Assembly (NCBI GenBank): GCA_015067885.1
Contig: SVLO01000020.1
Span: 1 to 38,881, forward strand
DNA from: Oscillospiraceae bacterium
GTDB taxonomy: Bacteria; Bacillota; Clostridia; Oscillospirales; Oscillospiraceae
DNA length: 38,881 bases
Reading direction: 5' to 3'
The position numbers were made by a program, and so were the translations under genes. The notes beneath the pieces are model-generated. The model had not been told where the DNA came from. It worked only from the letters and a program-made list of their open reading frames with translations, and searched no databases. Each line of letters begins with the position of its first letter. Position 1 is the stretch's first letter. Below are positions 16,732 through 23,688 of this stretch, piece by piece.

Positions 16732-17340
16732 TTACTCCTCTCTCCACTCCGCCGGGGGGTTGGGCTTCTCACCCGGGGCAAGGGGGATTTGGATAAAGCG
16801 GTCGTAGACCCGCTTGGGCATGTGGTTTGCGTAGATGGTGCGGTGGGCCGCCAGTAGCTCCTCCGCCGTCACGTCCTCGTCACCCCGAATCAGGGTTTCG
16901 TAGTGGACGCCGTACAGGGCGCAGTCGTAGCCGCCGTAGCGGAAGCCGTTGCGGTAATAGAAGTCCAGCCGGCGGCGCTGGAGGGCAGCCTCGTCCGGGT
17001 CGGGGGAGGTGACCCCCTCCGACTCGCCGAACACGCCCCGGTAGTCCCGGTAGCGCTGGGCCAGCAGGTCAAGGCAGGCGGTGCCAAGGCCGCCGCCCCG
17101 CTTGCCCTCCATTACACCCAGGTAGTCCAGCAGGGCGAAGGGTACCCCCGGCTCCAGCCACATGAAGGCGTAGCCCAGCAGTTCGTCCCCCTCGTAGAGG
17201 CCCAGGGGCTCGTAGCGGCCCTTGTCCCGCATATCCTCGATGGCGGACAGGGGCTTCAACTCGCAGGGCGGGAACGCCTTTGTCATCTCTTGATTGTAAA
17301 GTGTTTTCGTTTCACACTTATTCAGCAGCTTCAGTTCCAT
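16732..17340 (-). CDS. GNAT family N-acetyltransferase
   Basis: A 202-residue protein with an acetyl-CoA-binding motif GGGLGTACLDLLAQRY (residues 82-97), preceded by a beta strand FALLDYLGVMEGKRG, and followed by YYRNGFRYGGYDCALYGV, the usual last strands of the fold. This supports the GNAT fold; the substrate is unknown. The C-terminal 55 residues, from DVTAEELLAAHRTIY onward, are an extension without a recognised motif. It overlaps rimI by 23 bases and stands just before tsaD, so it is translated with them. A role in modifying a ribosomal or tRNA-related target is possible from context only. Confidence 0.8.
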   Translation of the reverse strand: MELKLLNKCETKTLYNQEMTKAFPPCELKPLSAIEDMRDKGRYEPLGLYEGDELLGYAFMWLEPGVPFALLDYLGVMEGKRGGGLGTACLDLLAQRYRDYRGVFGESEGVTSPDPDEAALQRRRLDFYYRNGFRYGGYDCALYGVHYETLIRGDEDVTAEELLAAHRTIYANHMPKRVYDRFIQIPLAPGEKPNPPAEWREE

Positions 17341-17785
17341 CCGACGTAAACTCCCGGGTCATAATGATGGCATCCTCGCGGGGATTGGTGTAGTAATTTT
17401 TCCGCAGGCCCACTTGTTCAAAGCCGTGCTTTTGGTACAGGGCGATGGCGGCGGCGTTGGAGGCGCGGACCTCCAGGGTCAGAAAGGCCAAATTGACCTC
17501 GCCAAACCGGCAGAACACGTCCAGCAGGGCGGAGGCCACGCCGTGGCGGCGGGCCGCCTCTTCCACGGCTACATTGTCGATGTAGCCCTCGTCCAAAACG
17601 GCGTGGAGGCCGGCGTAGCCCAGGATGTTGCCCTCGCCGTCCTCGGCCACGATGAAGCTGGCCTGGGGGTCAAAGAGGGCATCGGTGAGCATATTCTCCG
17701 TCCAGGGGGTGGAGAAACAGTTGCGTTCCAGCTCCGCGATTTGCCCGATGTGGCTGCGGTCCATGGGTACAATTTCGTAGTACAT
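17318..17785 (-). CDS. rimI: Ribosomal protein S18 alanine N-acetyltransferase (RimI)
   Basis: A 155-residue GNAT enzyme that acetylates the N-terminal alanine of ribosomal protein bS18. Family signatures are present: ELERNCFSTPWTENML (19-34), the acetyl-CoA loop RRHGVASALLDV (79-90), and LEVRASNAAAIALYQKHGF with the LRKNYYTNPREDAIIM ending that distinguishes RimI. Its place next to tsaD is usual in bacteria. The start at 17785 follows the previous gene by one base. Some RimI-type proteins have other protein targets; the name follows the motif pattern. Confidence 0.93.
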   Translation of the reverse strand: MYYEIVPMDRSHIGQIAELERNCFSTPWTENMLTDALFDPQASFIVAEDGEGNILGYAGLHAVLDEGYIDNVAVEEAARRHGVASALLDVFCRFGEVNLAFLTLEVRASNAAAIALYQKHGFEQVGLRKNYYTNPREDAIIMTREFTSDGTEAAE

Positions 17786-17786
17786 A

Positions 17787-18155
17787 TCAACACTCCTCGG
17801 TGGATTTCTTTCGTCTGTATCGTGCCATAGGCCACCACACCAGCCAGCCGATTGCCACGCCCGCGGCGGGGGCGATGGCGGCCAGGGCGAAAATCAGGGC
17901 GGCCAGCATATCCCAGCCGGAACCAAAGATGGCGTACCAGCCGGCCATGGCCAGCAGACCCAAAACCGGCAGCACGGGCAGCGCCCGGAGACACCCGTTT
18001 TTGGTCACCCGGCACAGCAATAGCTGGGAGCAGAAGGCGGGGATGAGGGGCAGGAAAAACGAGGGCAGGTCAAGGAAGGTCAGCCAGTTGACCACGCAGC
18101 CAACGGTGCTGACCAGCCAAAGGGCCAACAGAGCGATATTCAGTCGGTTTTTCAT
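17787..18155 (-). CDS. Small membrane protein of unknown function
   Basis: A 122-residue protein with about four hydrophobic segments (roughly 5-24, 28-48, 58-77 and 82-107), ending in a basic tail WWPMARYRRKKSTEEC that is probably cytoplasmic. I do not recognise the family. The ATG at 18155 is chosen because AAGGAGGG lies at suitable distance; the longer in-frame ORF would run into polA. It lies between polA and rimI with 14-base and 1-base gaps, so it is part of the operon. Confidence 0.75.
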   Translation of the reverse strand: MKNRLNIALLALWLVSTVGCVVNWLTFLDLPSFFLPLIPAFCSQLLLCRVTKNGCLRALPVLPVLGLLAMAGWYAIFGSGWDMLAALIFALAAIAPAAGVAIGWLVWWPMARYRRKKSTEEC

Positions 18156-18169
18156 GGAATCGCCCTCCT

Positions 18170-20827
18170 TTAGTGGGCGTCGGCCCAGCTTTTGCCCCGG
18201 TGGGTGTCGGCCAGCAGGGGGACGGCCAGCTTGGCCACGTTCTCCATCTCCTGCTGCAGCAGGGCGCAGACCTGCTCCGCCTCGCCCTCGGGACACTCCA
18301 CGATCAGCTCGTCGTGGACCTGCAGCACCAGCCGGGCCTGCAGACCGTCGGCCAGCAGACGGTCACGCACCCGGATCATGGCCAGCTTGATGATGTCGGC
18401 GGCGGTACCCTGAATGGGGGCGTTGAGGGCCACCCGCTCGCCGAAGGAGCGCAGATTGAAGTTGGAGGATTTTAGCTCCGGCACCCAGCGGCGGCGGCCG
18501 AAGAGGGTGGCCACCCAGCCCTCGGCCTTGGCCTGCTCCACCACGGCGTCCATATAGGTGCGCACGCCGGGGTAGTGGGCGAAGTAGCGGTCCATGTAGT
18601 CCTTGGCCTCGGCCACGGATACCTTGATGTCCTGGGACAGGGAGAAGGGGGAGATGCCGTATACGATGCCGAAGTTCACCGCCTTGGCGCTGCGGCGCAT
18701 ATCGGACGTTACCTCCGACTGGGCCACGCCAAAGACCTGACTGGCCGTGATGGTGTGGATGTCCTCGCCGGAGTTGAAGCCGTCGATCATAGCGGCGTCG
18801 TTTGCCATGCAGGCCAGCAGCCGCAGCTCGATCTGGGAGTAGTCCGCGTCCACCAGCACCCGGCCCGCCGGGGCAATGAACATCTTGCGCAGCTCCGCGC
18901 CCAACTCGGTGCGGACGGGGATGTTCTGTAGGTTGGGCTCGGTGGAGGAAAGACGGCCCGTGGCGGTGACGGTATTTTGAAAACTGGTGTGAATTCGGCC
19001 GTCAGGCATAATTACTTTACCAAGTCCGTCCGCGTAAGTGGATTTCAGCTTGGTCAGTTGGCGATAGTCCAAAATCTGCTCAATGATAGGGTGCTGACCC
19101 CGCAGCTTTTCCAGCACCTCGGCATTGGTAGAGTAGCCCGTCTTGGTCTTCTTCACCGGGGGCAGGCCCAGCTTGTCAAAGAGCAGGGTACCCAACTGCT
19201 GGGTGGAGTTGATGTTGAATTGCTCCCCGGCCAGGTCGTAAATGGCGGTCTGGGCGGCCTCGATGCCCCGGGCCAGCATCTCGCCAAAGGTGACCAGGGC
19301 GCCCCGGTCCACAAAGAAACCGATCTGCTCCATCTCGGCCAGCACGGCGCAAAGGGGCAGCTCAATGTCGTAGTACAGCTTGTCCATGCCCAGTTCCGCC
19401 AGCTTGTCCTTCAACAGGGGATAGAGGTGGGCGATGAGGGCGGTGTGGGCGGCCCAATGCGCTGCCGGGGCGGTGGGGTCAGCCAGGGGGCCGAAGGCCT
19501 CCTCGTCCAGGAAATCCCCCTCGGGGAGCTGCAGGTTGAAGTAGTGCATGGCCAGCTTGTCCAAGTCGTAGCTGCCGTCGGTGGGGGAGAGCAAATAGGC
19601 GGCCACGCAGGTGTCAAAGGCGAAACCCTCGGTGGACAGCCCCTCCTCCAGCAGGCGGCGCTGGATGGGCTTGACGTCGTGGGCCGCTTTGGTCACTGCG
19701 GGGGAGAAAAACCCGCGCAGGAATTCGTTGTACCGGGGCAGACGGCTTGCAAGCAGCACGGCAGCCCGGCCGCCGTCCACCACGCACAGACCGTCCAGGG
19801 TGGGCAGGGGCAGGCAGGTGACAAACTCCGCCTGCTCGTACTGACCCAGCAGCTCCATGGCCCGCCGGTCGTCGGCCACCACCTCGCAGGGGCAGGTCAG
19901 ATCCACTTCGACGGAAGCCGGAGCGGCGTCGCCTGGGGCGGTCAGGCCGTACTTGTCGATGAGCTTGGCAAATTCCAGCCGCAGGAACAGGCTGTAAAGG
20001 GCGTCGTTATCCACCGCCTTTCGCAGGTTGGCGGCGGGGTCAAAGTCCACGGGGGCGTCGGTACGGATGGTGGCAAGGTCGTAGGACAGCCGGGCCATAT
20101 CCGCCCCTTCTGCCAGCTTGTTCACCACGCCGGGCTTGGCGGGGACCCCCGATTCCATCTCCGGCGCGGGCATAGCGGCGTACAAATCGTCAATGGACCG
20201 GTAGCGCTGAATGAGCGCCATGGCGGTCTTTTCCCCCACGCCCTTTACGCCGGGAATGTTGTCCGAGGCGTCGCCCATCAGGGCCTTCAGGTCGATGATG
20301 TGGATGGGGTCAAAGCCGTACTGCTCCCGGAAGGCGTCGGGGGTCATGTCCCGGGTCTCGGTGCGGCCCATGCGGGAGGATACCAGCTTGACGGTGGTGG
20401 TGTCGGTGATGAGCTGCAGGGAGTCCTTGTCCCCGGTGACGATGGTGGTGTGCCAGCCGGCGGTGGTGTCGATGGCGGCGATGGTGCCGATGAGGTCGTC
20501 CGCCTCCCACCCGTCCAGCTCGTAGGTGGGGATGTTCATGGCGTGCAGCACGTCTTTCAGCACCGGCATCTGGGCGGCCAGCTCCTCCGGCATACCCTTG
20601 CGCTGGGCCTTGTACCCCTCGTAGGCCAGGTGGCGGAAAGTGGGGGCCTTGCGGTCAAAGGTAACGCACAGGGCGTCGGGCTTGTCCTCGTCCAGCAGCT
20701 TGTTCAGAATGTTCAAAAACCCGAAGATGGCGTTGGTGGGCAGACCGTCCCGGGTGGTCAGATTTTGGCTGACGCCGTAAAAGGCGCGGTTGACGATGGA
20801 GTTTCCGTCCAGAACCATGAGCTTCAT
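18170..20827 (-). CDS. polA: DNA polymerase I
   Basis: An 885-residue replication and repair polymerase. The 5'-3' exonuclease (about 1-290) has LDGNSIVNRAFYGV at its start, GWEADDLIGTIA, VTGDKDSLQL and LMGDASDNIPGVKGVGEKTA. The middle region (about 300-480) has the 3'-5' exonuclease fold position but I see no DxE motif (LCVVDGGRAAVLL instead), so proofreading is probably lost, as in Taq and Bst enzymes. The polymerase domain has motif A with D662 (DADYSQIELRLLA), motif B (RRSAKAVNFGIVYG) and motif C with H838-D839-E840 (LQVHDELIVE). The start at 20827 follows AAGGAGG and gives the conserved MKLMVLDGNS. It heads the five-gene operon ending at tsaD. Confidence 0.97.
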   Translation of the reverse strand: MKLMVLDGNSIVNRAFYGVSQNLTTRDGLPTNAIFGFLNILNKLLDEDKPDALCVTFDRKAPTFRHLAYEGYKAQRKGMPEELAAQMPVLKDVLHAMNIPTYELDGWEADDLIGTIAAIDTTAGWHTTIVTGDKDSLQLITDTTTVKLVSSRMGRTETRDMTPDAFREQYGFDPIHIIDLKALMGDASDNIPGVKGVGEKTAMALIQRYRSIDDLYAAMPAPEMESGVPAKPGVVNKLAEGADMARLSYDLATIRTDAPVDFDPAANLRKAVDNDALYSLFLRLEFAKLIDKYGLTAPGDAAPASVEVDLTCPCEVVADDRRAMELLGQYEQAEFVTCLPLPTLDGLCVVDGGRAAVLLASRLPRYNEFLRGFFSPAVTKAAHDVKPIQRRLLEEGLSTEGFAFDTCVAAYLLSPTDGSYDLDKLAMHYFNLQLPEGDFLDEEAFGPLADPTAPAAHWAAHTALIAHLYPLLKDKLAELGMDKLYYDIELPLCAVLAEMEQIGFFVDRGALVTFGEMLARGIEAAQTAIYDLAGEQFNINSTQQLGTLLFDKLGLPPVKKTKTGYSTNAEVLEKLRGQHPIIEQILDYRQLTKLKSTYADGLGKVIMPDGRIHTSFQNTVTATGRLSSTEPNLQNIPVRTELGAELRKMFIAPAGRVLVDADYSQIELRLLACMANDAAMIDGFNSGEDIHTITASQVFGVAQSEVTSDMRRSAKAVNFGIVYGISPFSLSQDIKVSVAEAKDYMDRYFAHYPGVRTYMDAVVEQAKAEGWVATLFGRRRWVPELKSSNFNLRSFGERVALNAPIQGTAADIIKLAMIRVRDRLLADGLQARLVLQVHDELIVECPEGEAEQVCALLQQEMENVAKLAVPLLADTHRGKSWADAH

Positions 20828-20877
20828 GGCTGTACCTCCTTGCCCGGCGGCATACGCCACCAGTTTACTAACAACAT

Positions 20878-20906
20878 ATTATACCAGTTTTTCACGGTGG
20901 GAGCAA
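20878..20906 (-). promoter_or_regulatory. Promoter of the polA operon
   Basis: On the minus strand TTGCTC (20906-20901) and TATAAT (20883-20878) are 17 bases apart, with TGG just before the -10 box (extended -10). It begins nine bases after the terminator of the lipoprotein gene. Confidence 0.75.
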
Positions 20907-20914
20907 GAAAAAAG

Positions 20915-20945
20915 AAAGGCCGCCTGTATGATACAGGCGGCCTTT
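20915..20945 (-). terminator. Terminator of the DUF4352-type lipoprotein gene
   Basis: A 12-bp stem AAAGGCCGCCTG (20915-20926) and complement (20934-20945) with loop TATGATA. On the minus strand it runs into TTTCTTTTTTCTTG, a strong T-tract. The tract ends where the polA -35 box begins. Confidence 0.9.
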
Positions 20946-20956
20946 GCGAGTGTGGC

Positions 20957-21505
20957 TCAACTATTGGTGGCGTAGAACTCGATGGTTTTGCTGGAGAAAA
21001 TGTCGGGGGTGAAGGTGATTTCAAGCTCCTGCCAATCCTTCGGCACCTCGTAGCCAATAACACCGTTCATTTTTTTGCCGGCGGCAACAGAACCGTCCAA
21101 CTGCGTTTTGTCGGTAGCCGCCAAAGCGGAAATGCTGAGAGAGGTGGAATAGTCATCCACGTAGGCTTCAAAGGACATCAGGGAACTGATGCTGATCTCG
21201 CTGTCGGAATTGTTGGCGATGTCAAACTCACAAATCACGAAGATATTTCCGGCCTCCGGCTCGAGGAATGCTGCGCCGGAACTCTCGGTAACGGAGGTCA
21301 GCGTAACCGCCACATCGTTCAAGGTTGCCTGCTCGTTGATAGTGAAGCGGGTTTTGGGTTGCTGCTCCGCGGCGGAAGAAGTGGCGGAGCCGGAAGTGTT
21401 TCCGGTGTTGGCGGTCGCGTTGCCGGTGCAACCACTGAGGAGGGCGATTGCCATAACCGCACACAGTGCGACAGTCCAACTGCGGATAAGTTTCATTTTG
21501 TTCAT
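20957..21505 (-). CDS. DUF4352-type lipoprotein
   Basis: A 182-residue protein with a lipoprotein signal peptide: basic start MNKMKLIRSW, hydrophobic TVALCAVMAIA, lipobox LLSGC with C26 as the lipid-modified residue. A Ser/Thr/Asn-rich linker (27-50) follows, then a beta-rich domain (about 52-182) with FTINEQATLNDVAVTLTSVTES, GNIFVICEFDIANNSDSEISIS and a YEVPKDWQELEITFTP ending, as in DUF4352 proteins. It would sit on the outer face of the membrane. The start at 21505 has AAAGGAGAG upstream and its own promoter. It diverges from an XRE regulator; a regulatory link is possible but not shown. Confidence 0.85.
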   Translation of the reverse strand: MNKMKLIRSWTVALCAVMAIALLSGCTGNATANTGNTSGSATSSAAEQQPKTRFTINEQATLNDVAVTLTSVTESSGAAFLEPEAGNIFVICEFDIANNSDSEISISSLMSFEAYVDDYSTSLSISALAATDKTQLDGSVAAGKKMNGVIGYEVPKDWQELEITFTPDIFSSKTIEFYATNS

Positions 21506-21551
21506 TGTTATCTCTCCTTTGTTTACGGCGCCTGACGCCGTTTCTGCCGCT

Positions 21552-21580
21552 ATCATAGCACTGTCACGACGAAAAGTCAA
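21552..21580 (-). promoter_or_regulatory. Promoter of the lipoprotein gene
   Basis: On the minus strand TTGACT (21580-21575) and TATGAT (21557-21552) are 17 bases apart. Confidence 0.8.
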
Positions 21581-21586
21581 TACATT

Positions 21587-21607
21587 GTCGTTACATAAAA
21601 CAACGAC
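21587..21607. promoter_or_regulatory. GTCGTT/AACGAC dyad in the divergent intergenic region
   Basis: GTCGTT at 21587-21592 and AACGAC at 21602-21607 form a 6-bp inverted repeat with a 9-base spacer, just upstream of the lipoprotein -35 box and before the XRE gene. It may be an operator for that regulator. The arms are short, so chance is not excluded. Confidence 0.4.
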
Positions 21608-21665
21608 CGTGCGCCGTGGTTAGTGGCTATGACATTGGATAAACTGATGACAAGGCGGTGATAAT

Positions 21666-22004
21666 GTGAGAGGAAAAAAAGAACTCAACATTCAAATTGG
21701 TGCGCGGCTGCAGACGGCCCGTGAGCGGGTAGGTTACACGCAGGAACGGCTGTCCGAACTGATCGGCGTTACACCCAATCACCTCAGCGCCATTGAACGT
21801 GGTGCGTCCGGCATCTCGTTGGAAGCGCTGGAAAAGATTTGCCCGGTTTTGGGTGTCGGCGCGGATTTTATCCTGTTTGGGGAAGAAAAGGGAGAGGACG
21901 AACTGCTTGCTATGGCGCGGCAACTGGCCCGTATTCCGGAAAACAAGCGCGGCGGGGTCAAAAAAGCGTTGTCTGCCTTGCTTGAATTGACGGTGATCGA
22001 ATAA
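21666..22004 (+). CDS. XRE family transcriptional regulator
   Basis: A 112-residue protein. Residues 8-66 are a Cro/C1-type helix-turn-helix: IGARLQTARERVGYTQERLSELIGVTPNHLSAIERG, followed by ISLEALEKICPVLGVGADFILFG. The C-terminal 40 residues form helices (LLAMARQLARIPENKRGGVKKALSALLEL) that may serve dimerisation; no ligand or metalloprotease domain is present. The start is GTG at 21666; an ATG two bases earlier is followed directly by a stop. The ribosome site (AAGGCGG) is weak. It is transcribed divergently from the lipoprotein gene and ends at a strong terminator. Confidence 0.9.
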   Translation: MRGKKELNIQIGARLQTARERVGYTQERLSELIGVTPNHLSAIERGASGISLEALEKICPVLGVGADFILFGEEKGEDELLAMARQLARIPENKRGGVKKALSALLELTVIE

Positions 22005-22034
22005 AAACGCAGCGGCATTGCCGCTGCGTTTTTT
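22003..22034 (+). terminator. Terminator of the XRE gene
   Basis: A stem of about 14 bp (AAAAACGCAGCGGC at 22003-22016, complement at 22020-22033) with loop ATT and a T-run. It overlaps the stop codon. Confidence 0.9.
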
Positions 22035-22061
22035 GCGTTCCGATGAGTCCGAAAGAGGTGT

Positions 22062-22072
22062 GCCGCCCCTAC
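22062..22072 (-). repeat. Fragment of the GTAGGGGCGGC repeat
   Basis: On the minus strand this reads GTAGGGGCGGC, which matches the core at 15642-15652 apart from one G in the run. It lies in the 239-base gap between the XRE gene and the surface-protein gene. The rest of the gap has promoter-like sites and a palindrome but no gene I can support. Confidence 0.45.
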
Positions 22073-22142
22073 GATAGACCTGCAAGTTTTTCGCAATCGT
22101 CGGCGGAACTCGTTAGACGGGAAGTTTTATAGATGGTACAAT

Positions 22143-22154
22143 GTGCTGCAGCAC
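22143..22154. promoter_or_regulatory. 12-bp perfect palindrome upstream of the surface-protein promoter
   Basis: GTGCTGCAGCAC is its own reverse complement. It lies 15 bases before the -35 box, directly after a second promoter-like TACAAT at 22134. It may be a protein-binding site; no family can be named. Confidence 0.3.
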
Positions 22155-22168
22155 CCGCAAGGGGTGGC

Positions 22169-22197
22169 TTGATTTTTGCACCGAGAGAGAGTACAAT
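22169..22197 (+). promoter_or_regulatory. Promoter of the LRR-SLH surface-protein gene
   Basis: TTGATT (22169-22174) and TACAAT (22192-22197) are 17 bases apart, 47 bases before the start codon. Confidence 0.7.
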
Positions 22198-22243
22198 GAA
22201 CGCACGCAGCTTTCCCTATGGGGTATGAGAGGAATGACGATTT

Positions 22244-23617
22244 ATGAGGAAACGAATGGTGGCCGTTCTGCTGGCGGTGGTGCTGGTGGTGGCGATAATC
22301 CCCGCGGCCCGGGCGGCTTTCTCCTGGCGGCTGACCGACGGGACCCTGGTGTTTTCCGGCGACGGAGCCATGTCGGACTCTATTATGTGGAAAAAATACC
22401 AGTTCGGCCGCGCCACCGGGGTGGAGGTGCAGGAGGGTATCACCACCGTTGTGGACAGCGCCTTTTCCGGCCTGGACAAGGTGAGCAAGGTTACCCTGGC
22501 CGATACGGTGACTAAAATCGGTCGACACGCCTTCAACGGCTGCACCGCGCTGGAGGGTATCACGCTGCCCCCGAATATGACGGAGTTGGGGGAGTACGCG
22601 TTCAAAAACTGCACCGCACTCAAGGCCCTGTCCGTCCCCGCCGGGGTGACAAGAATTCAGAACGGCACCTTTGCCGGCTGCGCGGCGCTGGAGTCCGTCG
22701 AGTTCTGCGGAAACGTGACCTATCTGGGCGCGGAAGCCTTTGAGGGCTGCACCAAGCTGAACGTGTTTGCGGTGCCCGAGGGGGTCAAGCGGCTGTATCC
22801 TCAAACCTTTGCCTATTGTGTCGGCCTGGTGCAGGTCTATTTGCCCGCCAGTGTGCAGACGGTGGATGCCGATGCCTTTGCCGCCTGCACCGGCCTGACC
22901 GACGTTTACTACGGCGGCACCCGCGCCCAGTGGGCGCAGATAGCGATGGAGGATGAAACGCTGGCCGATGCCGGGATCACCGTCCATTACAACGCCAAGG
23001 CCGCCGATTTGGACGGGTCCGTCCGGGCGGATACCCTCGTCGGCCTGCGCTTTGACGACGTGCTGCCCAACTACTGGGGCTACGACGCGGTGATGAGCAT
23101 TGCCGCCCACGGCCTGGTCACCGGCACTCGTCAGCCTGACGAAAACGGCGTGGGCAGCTTTTCGCCGGCGGGCGAGGTGACACTGGGCCAGTTTTTGGTG
23201 GTGGTGACCCGGCTGGTCTGCCCGCAGGCGCGCAAGGACACCCCCGGCCATTGGGCGCTGGGCAGCTACAACGCGGCGGTGGAGACCGGCATCATTGACC
23301 CCGAGCAGTTTTTGGGGACGGACGAGGCCCTGGACGCGCCGCTGAACCGGCAGAATATGGCGTACATTTTGGTCCGGGCGGCCCGGCTGCAGGGGGAGAG
23401 CTTTACCGTTCATCCCGATGCCCAGGCCTCCATCAAGGACTTCGGTATGATTGAAGACGACCGCAAGCAGGCGGTGCTGGAGTGCTACTCCAACGGTATC
23501 ATCTCCGGCTTCGGGGACGGCTCCTTCGGCCCGGACAGCACCATGACCCGGGGACAGATGGCGGTAGTGGTTTGCCGCCTGGCCGGCTGGCAGGACCGGG
23601 CGAAGGTGAATTTCTGA
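22244..23617 (+). CDS. Secreted BspA-like leucine-rich repeat protein with SLH domains
   Basis: A 457-residue exported protein. Residues 1-24 are a signal peptide ending in ARA. Residues about 71-231 hold seven repeats of 23 residues in the pattern GxxAFxGCTALxxIxLPxxVTxI, the LRR_5 type of BspA-like proteins. A linker (about 232-265) leads to surface-layer homology modules: LRFDDVLPNYWGYDAVMSIAAHGLVTG (268-294), a middle module with GHWALGSYNAAVETGII, and a third ending GIISGFGDGSFGPDSTMTRGQMAVVVCRLAG. SLH domains usually bind pyruvylated secondary cell-wall polymers, so it should be held on the cell surface; LRR_5 repeats often bind proteins or glycans. The ligand is unknown. GAGGAA precedes the ATG. 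Confidence 0.9.
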   Translation: MRKRMVAVLLAVVLVVAIIPAARAAFSWRLTDGTLVFSGDGAMSDSIMWKKYQFGRATGVEVQEGITTVVDSAFSGLDKVSKVTLADTVTKIGRHAFNGCTALEGITLPPNMTELGEYAFKNCTALKALSVPAGVTRIQNGTFAGCAALESVEFCGNVTYLGAEAFEGCTKLNVFAVPEGVKRLYPQTFAYCVGLVQVYLPASVQTVDADAFAACTGLTDVYYGGTRAQWAQIAMEDETLADAGITVHYNAKAADLDGSVRADTLVGLRFDDVLPNYWGYDAVMSIAAHGLVTGTRQPDENGVGSFSPAGEVTLGQFLVVVTRLVCPQARKDTPGHWALGSYNAAVETGIIDPEQFLGTDEALDAPLNRQNMAYILVRAARLQGESFTVHPDAQASIKDFGMIEDDRKQAVLECYSNGIISGFGDGSFGPDSTMTRGQMAVVVCRLAGWQDRAKVNF

Positions 23618-23618
23618 G

Positions 23619-23660
23619 TTGACAAATCCGCCCGGTGGCGTTAATCTAATACATTATAAT
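23619..23660 (+). promoter_or_regulatory. Promoter region of metY
   Basis: TTGACA (23619-23624) stands 17 bases before TAATCT (23642-23647). A perfect TATAAT lies further down at 23655-23660 but has no -35 partner at normal distance. Either may be used. The region begins one base after the stop of the surface-protein gene. Confidence 0.65.
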
Positions 23661-23688
23661 GCATTCCGCAGAAAAAGAGGTCTTGATT

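Noticed and set aside
18977..21535. An 852-codon plus-strand frame opposite polA
   Set aside because: Antisense to polA and the lipoprotein gene; no ribosome site or family signature.
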